Source of the DNA: Gnetum montanum
Lineage: Eukaryota > Streptophyta > Gnetopsida > Gnetales > Gnetaceae
Direction of reading: 5' to 3'
Length of the DNA: 57,500 bases
Assembly (NCBI GenBank): GCA_015680685.1
Contig: MNCI01001884.1
Span: forward strand, 172,716 to 230,215
Shown: piece by piece, positions 1 through 10,340 of the stretch
How positions within the stretch are numbered: the first letter of the stretch is position 1
Layout of the letters: each line of letters opens with the position of its first letter
The notes under the pieces: model-generated
Told to the model about the DNA's origin: nothing
Databases searched by the model: none
The model's input: only the letters and a program-made list of their open reading frames with translations
Program-made: the position numbers and the translations under genes

Positions 1-890
1 GCTCCAGCTATCCTGAGGGATACTTCAGAGGGAACCAGCTACTAGATGGTTCGATTAGTCTTTCGCCCCTATACCCAAGTTAGACGAACGATTTGCACGT
101 CAGTATCACGATGGGTCTCCACCAGAGTTTCCTCTGGCTTCGCCCTGCTCAAGCATAGTTCACCATCTTTTGGGTCCCAACATGCATGCTCTCACTCGAA
201 CCCTTCTCAACAAGATCAAGGTCGGTGGATGATGCTCCACGCCCGCGCACGAATCCCGCCTTTCAGCTTCCTTGCGCCGTGCAGGTTTCCAAACTTGACG
301 ACTCGCACGCATGTTAGACTCCTTGGTCTGTGTTTTAAGATGGGTTGAATGGAAAGCCCACGCAATCCACGTCCTGAGCACGCAGGTGTCATAGGACCCG
401 CCCCTCCAGGGGATGCGCACTTGGACCCTCGACCGTCGCAGCAGTAGCACACACACAGCTAGCTGTGCATGCTTGTGCCATGGCACCGATCCACGTGGAC
501 TCGCCTCCCGGATCGAGCGGTGGACCGAAGCGTACACGCTCTGCTCCACGTTCGGCCGAGAAGCAACGTTGGCCTCCATCTGCTTCCCTCTCGATAATTT
601 AAAGCACTTTTTAACTCTCTTTTCAAAGTCCTTTTCATATTTCCCTCGCAGTACTTGTTTGCTATCGGTCTCTTGCACGTATTTAGCCTTGGATGGAATT
701 TACCACCCGCTTAGGGCTGCATTCCCAAACAACCCGACTCGCCGATAGCACCCCGTGATGCAGCAGGGTCCAAGCCCAATGGGGCTATCACCCTCTCTGG
801 TGCCCCATTCCAGGGGACTCAGGCTCGGTCCGCCGCAGGGGACGCTTCTGTAGACTACAATTCAGGCGGCCACCGTCCCTATATTTTCAC

Positions 891-923
<33 letters not shown>

Positions 924-1004
924 GGGGAATCCTCATAAGTTTCTCTTCCTCCGCTTAGTTATATGCTTAAACTTAGCAGGTACCCTCGCCTGAACTAGGG
1001 TCAC
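1..1004 (-). rRNA. 26S rRNA: 26S (LSU) rRNA, 5' part, unit A, cut by window edge
   Basis: This is the 5' third of the large-subunit rRNA, read on the minus strand. The plus strand shows the complement of the LSU start (cttcctccgcttagttatat, near 950) and the conserved stretch gttcgctcgccgttactagg. It lines up with positions 27,064 to 28,067 of unit B with no net length change. The 5' boundary (about 1004) was placed by analogy with the usual start before the GGTCAGG-like motif and may be off by a few bases. The ITS4-type site reads ATATAACTAAGCGG on the rRNA strand instead of the usual ATATCAATAAGCGG, and all three units share this. The 3' remainder lies outside the window. Confidence 0.95.
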
Positions 1005-1308
1005 TGCGAAGACGGAGCATCACCCCTCCTATGCGTGACGCAGAGGAGGAACATCGCCCCCGCCGGTCGCTCGGTCCCGCATCACACCGAAGGAGAAGAG
1101 CGGGGAGGGGGCCAACGTACCTCATGCATGCTCAACGCAAGGAACGCATAGACCACCACCAACATCCATTGCTCCGTCCGGGTAGAAACCAGAAAACACG
1201 ATCGACGGCATCTTTTCAGGTGACCGCACCTCGGGAGACACGGACGACCACATTCGCTGCCCCCTCGCACGAGGAGAAGAGGGCGCGCCCTAGGATCTTT
1301 CATCACAC
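1005..1308 (-). other. ITS2, unit A
   Basis: Internal transcribed spacer between 5.8S and 26S, 304 bp, defined only by its flanking genes. It is the same length as in unit B but carries many C/T and G/A differences. I see no gene in it. It is removed during pre-rRNA processing. Confidence 0.85.
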
Positions 1309-1463
1309 CTAGCCAGACGTGCCCTTGACCTAGGCCTCAGGCGCAACTTGTGTTCAAAGATTCGATGATTCACAGGATTCTGCAATTCACACAAAGTATC
1401 GCATTTCACTACGTTCTTCATCGAAACGAGAGCCGAGATATCCATTGTCGAGAGTCGTGGTTG
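1309..1463 (-). rRNA. 5.8S rRNA: 5.8S rRNA, unit A (probably degenerate)
   Basis: This is 5.8S rRNA, which pairs with 26S in the large subunit. The plus strand shows the complement of ATATCTCGGCTCTCG and of GAATTGCAGAATCC. Of the three motifs used to recognise working plant 5.8S, the central one (GAATTGCAGAAWYC) is intact. The first reads CGATGAAGAACGTAGT instead of ending in AGC, and the third reads TTTGAACACA instead of TTTGAACGCA. Both changes are C to T or G to A. The gene lies between ITS1 and ITS2 in the normal order. It is a likely pseudogene copy; ends are good to within a few bases. Confidence 0.93.
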
Positions 1464-2266
1464 GGGTCACCAACCTCGGTTGACCGCTGCGGTGGACGTT
1501 CATCGCATCCTTGGTGCCACTCGCACCCTTGCATTGGGGAAAGAGAAGCAGGCACCACCCGAGGGATGCGACCCACCATCGACGTCTGAACAAGGGTGGT
1601 GCCGACCACCTTGCCAATGAGGACCCTGCTACGCAACCCACGGGTGCGCGGGACGACAACCCGCGAAGCACCAGCACCACAGCTATTCAGCTCAATGCCT
1701 CCTGCATTTGCCCGAAGCGACGACGTACCCTGCAACCCACAGGCTTAGGGCAGCCATTCGCCTAGAACATGTGCGACGGGAGAAGAGAGCTGCACCCAGC
1801 CATCGCGTCTTATCCCCTCCCTCCCGTGGAACCAGATGGCCCGGGGAAGAAAAAAGTGGCCCTCGTATGTCCCCCTTGCGTCCAGCCTTTGTATTTTAAA
1901 AGTTGTTTGACCACGAACGTACAGCTCCGTGACTCTCTCTCACCCAGGCGTACACGCTCCCTTCGCGGCTCACCTATCCTCAACGGACGACGACGACACG
2001 TCCTCCATCGGGAGGGAACCTAAGCCCACTCTGGATCGATGTCCCGAAGCCTGCCTGGGCGATGGCTTGCCCTTCGGGCCATCGATTCGTCGAACGTGCA
2101 AGGCGTAATTCAGACACAACGTCTCGTGCCCCTGCTAAGCACACACTCTCCCCACGAAGTCCCGTCCCGGTGCGGCACCACCGTCGTGGTCCCCCCACCA
2201 AAGCGTTCTTCGTCACTGCGACGGGAACGCAAGACCGTGACCAACGAGAAAAAACCATGTGCATGT
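1464..2266 (-). other. ITS1, unit A
   Basis: Internal transcribed spacer between 18S and 5.8S, 803 bp, bounded by the two genes. It is the same length as in unit B. It is much longer than the roughly 200 to 300 bp usual in angiosperms, which fits a gymnosperm or another non-angiosperm plant. The short open frames inside it are not conserved as protein. Confidence 0.85.
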
Positions 2267-2296
2267 CAATGATCCTACCACAGGTTCACCTATGGT

Positions 2297-2338
<42 letters not shown>

Positions 2339-2409
2339 ATGAGCTTCTCATGACGTTGACGATGGCGAAACCATCATCATCACTGTAATCCGAACATTTC
2401 ACTGGATCG

Positions 2410-2447
<38 letters not shown>

Positions 2448-2928
2448 TAGGGACATAGTCAACACGAGCTGATGACTCACGCTTACTAGGAATTCCTCAT
2501 TCAAGACCAATAATTGCAAAGATCTATCCCCATCACGATCCATTTTCACAAGATTTCCTGATCCTCTCGGACCAGGGAAGGAGGCTCACTGAATGCATCA
2601 GTATAGCGCGCGTGCGGCCCAAAACATCTAAGGGCATCACAGACCTGTTATTGCCTCAAACTTCCATGGCCTGAGTGGCCATAGTCCCTCTAAGAAGCTA
2701 TCCGCGAAGGGTGTACCTCCATGTAGCTAGTTAGTAGGATGAGGTCTCGTTCGTTAACAGAATTAACCAGACAAATCACTCCACCAACTAAGAACGGCCA
2801 TGCACCACCACCCATAGAATCAAGAAAGAGCTCTCAATCTGTCAATCCTTACTATGTCTGGACCTAGTAAGTTTTCCCGTGTTAAGTCAAATTAAGCCAC
2901 AGGCTCCACTCTTGGTGGTGCCCTTCCA

Positions 2929-2968
<40 letters not shown>

Positions 2969-3100
2969 TGGAACCCAAACACTCTGATTTCTTGGAAGGT
3001 GCCGACGGAGTCCTAAGAGCAACATCCGCTGATCCCTGGTCGGCATCATTTATGGTTGAGACTAGGATGGTATCTGATCATCTTCAAGCCCCCAACTTTT

Positions 3101-3141
<41 letters not shown>

Positions 3142-3144
3142 CTA

Positions 3145-3176
<32 letters not shown>

Positions 3177-4081
3177 CTGACAATGAAATACGAATGCCCC
3201 CGACAGTCCCTATTAATCATTACTCCCATCCCGAAGGCCAACACAATAGGATCAAAATCCTATCGCGTTATTCCATGCTAATGTATTCACAGCATAGGCT
3301 TGCTTTGAGCACTCTAGGTTTTTCAAAGTAACAGCATCGGAGCCGTGACCCAGCCAATTAAGACCAGCACCACGTCGCCGACAGAAGGAACGGAGTAGTC
3401 GATGCACACCGCATCGGCGAACCGACCGCCCCATCCCAAGATCCAACTACGAGCTTTTTAACTGAAACAACTTAAATATATGCTATTGGAGCTGGAATTA
3501 CCATGGTTTTTGGCACCAGAATTGCCCTCCAATGGATCCTCGTTAAGGGCTTTAAATTGTACTCATTCCAATTACCAGACTCGATGAGCCCGGTATTGTT
3601 ATTTATTGTCACTACCTCCCCGTGTCAGGATTGGGTAATTTGCGCGCCTGCTGCCTTCCTTGGATGTGGTAGCCGTTTCTCAGGCTCCCTCTCCGGAATC
3701 GAACCCTAATTCCCCGTCACCCATCACAACCATGGTAGGCCTCTATCCTACCATCAAAAGTTGATAGGGCAGAAATTTGAATGAAGCGTCACCGGCACAA
3801 GGGCCGTGCGATCTGTCCAGTAACCATGATTCACCGAGCAAACGAGCAAGCTCGCATCGGCCTTTTATCTAATAAATGCATCCCTTCCGAGAGTTGGGAT
3901 TTTCTTCACGTATTAGCTCTAGAATTACTATGGTTATCCAAGTAGTAAGGTACCATCAAAGAAACTATAACTGATTTAATGAGCCATCCGCAGTTTCACC
4001 GTTTGAAGTAAGTTCATACTTAGACATGCATGGCTTAATCTTTGAGACAAGCATATGACTACTGGTAGGATCAACTAGGTA
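2267..4081 (-). rRNA. 18S rRNA: 18S (SSU) rRNA, unit A (probably degenerate)
   Basis: Full-length small-subunit rRNA of 1,815 bp; plants usually have about 1,810. The 5' end is the complement of TACCTAGTTGATCC (canonical TACCTGGTTGATCC) at 4081, and the 3' end is GGATCATTG at 2267. The decoding-site stretch GTACACACCGCCCGTC is intact near 2436. The 530 loop at 3497 to 3517 has five changes in the core that is normally CCGCGGCTGCTGG on the plus strand. The near-universal GAATTGACGG at about 2926 to 2936 reads GAATTGATGG. These changes argue for a pseudogene copy despite full length and no net indel against unit B. Confidence 0.95.
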
Positions 4082-4880
4082 ATGCCGTCTGCACCGGTGC
4101 GGTGGGCACCGTCGTCCTTCCTTACTCGAAAGGCATGACAGACCCTCCACGCACCGATTTCGCACAGCATCTTTCGCAGGCACCATTCCCCGGTTTACGC
4201 CCAGGAAACGCGGCACCGCAACAGGCAAAAAATGCAACCTCGCTCTCAACCACGGACGTGCAAGTGCCGAGGGCATCGTACAAGTGCACAGCTTACTGCC
4301 CGCACCATCCATCATTCACGCAAACACCCAACATCGAGATATGCCTATGGGTTCTGCCATCCCCTCGATACAATTACCGAACCCGAGACCGCTACCTCAG
4401 AAATGATTCTCCGTGAGAACAAAGTTCCACGCAGGAAGCAGCACACACAGCACCCACAAAGGCCATCTCAGGGGCCACCCACTGAAGAACGAGCCATGCG
4501 TACGTGCATGAAGGACAACAGAACCTCAGTCCTCCTGCTACTCCGGCACGTGCACGTGAACTCGCATCTAGCACCCGCGCGCTACTGAGCGGTCCGATCC
4601 GTGTACAGGAAGAGAAAACATGCACCCGACGCTACCCCATGGGGGCGTCAACATGCTCTTCTACCTCAACCACACAAACCCAACGCAGCCATTCGCATGT
4701 GCTCAACCGCTACTGCATCAAGGAAAACGGGAGATGCATCCAAAAATTGGAAACCCAACTATGACTCGACGCCAACAGCGTCGTTCGCATCACAACGCAA
4801 GCCTGTGTCCTTGAATCCGTGAAAGGCTATTTTTGAAATGCTACGATCACGAAATGATCACCTGAATCAATAAAATCCTC
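4082..4880 (-). other. ETS-proximal unique segment, unit A
   Basis: Non-repeated part of the 5' ETS next to 18S. It aligns with unit B from 31,145. Its distal part, from about 4,455, occurs again at 9,841 in the same spacer at a constant offset of 5,386 bp. From about 4,830 it grades into the first, diverged copy of the 608-bp repeat. I see no gene in it. Confidence 0.7.
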
Positions 4881-7800
4881 GAACTGAAAACAACAACGGG
4901 GCACCCGTAAGGGGATGGAGAACAAGAGAGACAAAGTCGCTCTTCATTTCTCGTCTCGTCCAGGAGGACTCCCCACTACCACCCATGCGCTACTAGGCAA
5001 TCGAATTGGTGAACATGCGGAGACGACATGCGCTGAATGCTACCTCGTGGAGGCGTCCAAACTCTCTGCTTTCTCCACCGCACCAAATCAACGCTACCGT
5101 TCGCACGAAGTCTTTGGACATCATTTCCACATGGGGTCATTCAGTCTCGTAAAGCCATCAGTGCCGGCTCAGATCTCGCAACTCTACAAAAATGAATTTT
5201 GGGCTTAACCGAATTCCCCGTCACGTGACCGAGCAACAGAAAACTCCTTCGTGAAACACAGAAACACAGTGTGCCATAGCCAAGATAAGGGATTTTCGAG
5301 ACATGGGACTCAAACATCCCTCCGACTGCTTCTCCTAATCCTTAAACAACTTACGACCGTGTTCGAGCGTGCGCTCTAACTTGACAAGCAATTCCAAGGG
5401 AAGGTGCTACCTGTGTCCTTCAGTCCACAAAAGGCTCTTTTCATTGTGCTACGACCAAGAGACGGTCACCTGAATCAATAGAGTCCTCAAATCGAAACCA
5501 ACAACGAGGAACCCTCAAGTGCATTGAGAACAAGAGAGAACGGGTCCCTCGTCGTTTCTCGACTCGTCCAAGTGAACTCCCCACTACCACCCATGCGCTA
5601 CTAGGCAATCGAATCGGTGAACAAGCAGAGACGACATGCGCTCAACGCTACCCCGTGGGGGCGCCCAAACGCTCTACCTCCTCCACCGCACTGAATCAAT
5701 GCTACCATTCGCACGAAGTCATTCGATAATCGTTTCCACATGGGATCGTTCAATCCCATAAAGCCATTAGTGCCGGCTGCGATCTCGCAACTCTACAGAA
5801 ACAAATTTCGGGGTTAACCGAATTCCCCGTCACGTGACCGAGCAATAGAAAACTCCTTCGTGAAACACAGAAACACAGCGTGCCGTAGCCAAGATAAGGG
5901 ATTTTCGAGACATGGGACTCAAACATCCCTCCGAATGCTTCTCCTAATCCTTAAACAACTTACGACCATGTTCAAGCGTGCGCTCTAACTTCACAAGAAA
6001 TTCCAAGGGAAGGTGCTACCTGTGTCCTTTAGTCCACAAAAGGCTCTTTTCATTATGCTACGACCAAGAGACGGTCACCCGAATCAATAGAGTCGTCAAA
6101 CCGAAACCAACAACGAGGAACCCTCAAGTGCATTGAGAACAAGAGAGAACGGGTCCCTCGTCGTTTCTCGACTCGTCCAAGTGAACTCCGCACTACCACC
6201 CATGCGCTACTAGGTAATCGAATCGGTGAACAGGCAGAGACGACATGCGCTCAACGCTACCCCGTGGGGGCGCCCAAACGCTCTACCTCCTCCACCGCAC
6301 CGAATCAACGCTACCGTTCGCACGAAATCATTCAACATCATTTCCGCATGGGATCGTTCAATCCCGTAAAGCCATCAGTGCCGGCTCCGATATCGCAACT
6401 CTACAAAAACAAATTTCGGGGTTAACTGAATTCCCCGTCACGCGACCGAGCAACAGAAAACTCCTTCATGAAACACAAAAACACAGCATGCCGTAGCCAA
6501 GACAAGGGATTTTCGAGACATGGGCCTCAAACATCCCTCCGACTGCTTCTCCTAACCCTTAAACAACTTACGACCATGTTCGAGCGTGTGCTCAAACTTC
6601 GCAAGCTAGTCCAAGGGAAGGCGCTACCTGTGTCCTTGAGTCCACAAAAGGCTCTTTTCGTTGTGCTATGACCAAGAGACGGTCACCCGAATCATTAGAG
6701 TCCTCAAAACCAAAACCAACAACGAGGCACCCTCAACTGCATTGAGAACAGATCACTCGTCGTTTCTATACTCGTCCAGGTGAACTACCCACTACCACCC
6801 ATGCGCTATTAGGCAATCGAATCGGTGAACAGGCAGAGACGACATGTGCTCGACGCTACCCCGTGGGGGTGCCCAAACGCTCTACCTTCTCCACCGCACC
6901 GAATCAATGCTCCCATTCACACGAAGTCATTCGACATCATATCCGCATGGGATCGTTCAATCCCATAAAGCAATCAATGCCGGCTCCGATCTAGCAACTC
7001 TACAAAGACGAATCTCGGGGTTAACCGATTTCCCTGTCATGCGACTAAGCAACAGAAAACTCCTTCGTGAAACACAGAAACACAGCGTGCCGCAGCCAAG
7101 ACAAGGGATTTTCGAGACATGGGCCTCCAACATCCCTCTGACTACTTCTCCTAACCCTTAAACAACTTACGACCGTGTTCAAGCGTGCGCTCAAACTTCG
7201 CAAGCTACTCCAAGGGAAGGTGCTACCTGTGTCCTTGAGTCCGCAAAAGGCTCTTTTCGTTGTGCTACAACCTTAAGATGATCACCCGAATCAATAGAGT
7301 CCTCAAATTGAAACCAACAACGAGGCACCCTCAAGTGCATTTAAAACAAGAGAGAACGGGTCCCTCATCGTTTCTCGACTTGTCCAGGTGAACTCCCCAA
7401 TAGCACCCATGCGCTACTAGGCAATCGAATCGGTGAACAGGTAGAGATGATATGCGCTAGACACTACCCTGTGGAGGCACCCAAACACTCTACCTCCTCC
7501 ACCGCACTGAATCAATGCTACCATTCGCACGAAGTCATTCGACAATCGTTTCCGCATGGGATCGTTCAATCCCATAAAGCCATCAGTGCGGGCTGCGATC
7601 TCGCAACTCTACAGAAACAAATTTCGGGGTTAACTGAATTCCCCATCACACGACCCAGCAATAGAAAACTCCTTTGTGAAACACAGAAACACAGTGTGTC
7701 GCAGCCAAGACAAGGGATTTTTGAGACATGGACCTCTAACATCCCTCCGACTGCTTCTCCTAACCCTTAAACAACTTACGACCATGTTCGAGCGTGCGCT

Positions 7801-9840
7801 CAAACTTCGCAAGCTACTCCAAGGGAAGACGCTACCTATATCCTTGAGTTCACAAAAGGCTCTTTTCGTTGTGCTATGACCTCAAGACGGTCACCCAAAT
7901 CAATAGAGTCCACAAATCGAAACCAACAACAAAGCACACTCAAGTGCATGAGGAACAAAAGAGAACAGGTCCCTCGTAGTTTCTCGACTCGTCCAGGTGG
8001 ACTCCCCACTACCACCCATGCGCTATTAGGCAATCAAATCGGTGAACAGGTAGAGATGACATGCGCTCGACACTACCCCGTGGGGGTGCCCAAACTCTCT
8101 ACATCCTCCACCACACCGAATCAACGCTACCGTTCACACGAAGTCATTTGACATCGTTTCCTCATGGGATCGTTCAATCCCGTAAAGTAATCAATGCCGG
8201 CTTCGATCTCGCAACTCTACAGAAACGAATCTCGGGGTTAACTGATTTCCCATCACGCGACCGAGAAATAGAAAAATCCTTCGTGAAACACAAAAACATA
8301 GCGTGCCATAGCCAAGATAAGGGATTTTCGAGACATGGGCCTCCAACATCCCTTCGACTGCTTCTCCTAACCCTCAAACAACTTACGAACGTGTTCGAGC
8401 GTGTGCTCAAACTTCGCAAGCTACTCCAAGGGAAGGTGCTACCTGTGTCCTTGAGTTCACAAAAGGCTCTTTTCATTGTGCTACGACCTTAAGACGGTCA
8501 CCCGAATCAATAGAGTCCACAAATCAAAACCAACAACGAAGCATCCTCAAGTGCATGAGGAACAAAAGAGAACAGGTCCTTCGTAGTTTCTCGACTTGTC
8601 CAGATGGACTCCCCACAACCACCCATGCACTATTAGTCAATCAAATCGGTGAACAGGCAGAGATGACATGCACTTGACGCTATCCTGTGGGGACGCCCAA
8701 ACGCTCTACATCCTCCACCGCACCGAATCAATGCTACCGTTCGCACGAAGTCATTCGTCATCGTTTCCGCATGGGATCGTTCAATCCTGTAAAGAAATCA
8801 ATGCCGGCTCCGATCTCGCAACTCTACAGAAATGAATGTCGGGGTTAACTAATTTCCCCGTCACGCGACCGAGGAACAGAAAACTCCTTCGTGAAACATA
8901 GAAACACAGCGTGCCACAGCCAAGACAAGGGATTTTCGAGACATGGGCCTCCAACATCCCTCTGACTGCTTCTCCTAACCCTTAAACAACTTACGACTGT
9001 GTTCGAGTGTGCGCTCAAACTTCGCAAGCTACTCCAAGGGAAGGCGCTACCTATGTCCTTGAGTCCACAAAAGGCTCTTTTCGTTGTGCTACGACCTCAA
9101 GATGGTCACCAAAATCAATAGAGTCCTTAAACCGAAACCAACAAGGAGGCACCCTAAAGTGCATTAAGAACAAGAGAGAACGGTTCCCTCGTCGTTTCTC
9201 GACTCGTTCAGGTGAACTCCCCACTACCATCCATGCGCTACTAGACAATCGAATCAGTGAACAGGCAGAGATGACATGCGCTCGACGCTACCCCGTGGGG
9301 GCGCCCAAACGCTCTACCTCCTCCACCGCACCAAATCAACGCTACCGTTCGCACGAAGTCATTCGACATCATTTCCGCATGGGATCGTTCAATCCTGTAA
9401 AGTCATCAGTGCCGACTCCGATCTCGCAACTCTACAGAAACAAATTTCAGGGTTAACCGAATTCCCCGTCACATGACCGAGCAACAGAAAACTCCTTCGT
9501 GAAACACAAAAATACAGCATGCCGTAGCCAAGACAAGGGATTTTCGAGACATGGGCCTCCAACATCCCTTCGATTGCTTCTCCTAACCCTTAAACAACTT
9601 ACGACCGTGTTCGAGCGTGCGCTCAAACTTCACAAGCTACTCCAAGGGAAGGTGCTACCTATGTCCTTGAGTCCACAAAAGGCTCTTTTCATTATGCTAT
9701 GACCTCGAGACGATCACCCGAATCAATAGAGTCCTCAAAATTGAAACCAACAACGAGGCACCCTCAAGTGCATTGAAAACAAGAGAGAATGGATCACTTG
9801 TCATTTCTCGACTCGTCCAGGTGAACTCCCCACTACCACC
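4881..9840 (-). repeat. 608-bp ETS tandem repeat, first array of unit A (8 copies and a truncated ninth)
   Basis: Tandem repeats in which the landmark ccatgcgctact (or a close variant) recurs at 4983, 5591, 6200, 6799, 7407, 8016, 8623 and 9231, spacing about 608 bp. The 599-bp interval reflects a small deletion near 6,748 that is shared with unit B near 33,208. Private marks such as ctactagacaatc at 9231 also occur in unit B at 35,686, so copies correspond by position between units. The ninth copy breaks at 9,837 to 9,842. Differences are mainly C/T and G/A. Confidence 0.9.
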
Positions 9841-10340
9841 CACAAAGGCCACCTCAGGGGCCACCCACTGAAGAACAAGCCACATGTACGTGCATGAAGG
9901 ACAACAGAACCTCAGTCCTCCTGCTACTCCGGCACGTGCACGTGAACTCGCATCTACCACCCGCGCACTACTAAGCGGTCTGATCTGTGTACAGGAAGAG
10001 AAAACATGCACCCAACGCTACCTCGTGGGGGCATCAACATGCTCTGCTACCTCAACCACACAAACCCGACGGAGCCATTCGCACGTGCTCAACCGCTACC
10101 GCATCAAGGAAAATGGGAGATGCATCCCAGAATCGCAAACCCAACTACGACCCGACGTCGAAGGCATCGTTCACATCACAACGCAATCCTGTGTCCTTGA
10201 ATCTGCGAAAGGCTATTTTCGAAATGCTATGATCACGAAATGGTCACCCGAATCAATAGAATCCTCGAACCGAAAACAACAGTGGGGCACCCGTAAGGGG
10301 ATGGAGAACAAGAGAGAAAAAGTCACTCTTCGTTTCTCGC
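9837..10340 (-). repeat. Second copy of the ETS-proximal segment inside the unit A ETS
   Basis: At 9,841 the 608-bp repeat switches to sequence homologous to 4,455 onwards, beginning cacaaaggccacctcagggg, and then runs into a new 608-bp array. Both sides share caccca at the join (9,837 to 9,842). The neighbouring 18S part and the first 370 bp of the ETS are not duplicated. This looks like an unequal exchange between arrays or a mis-join in assembly. Confidence 0.85.
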
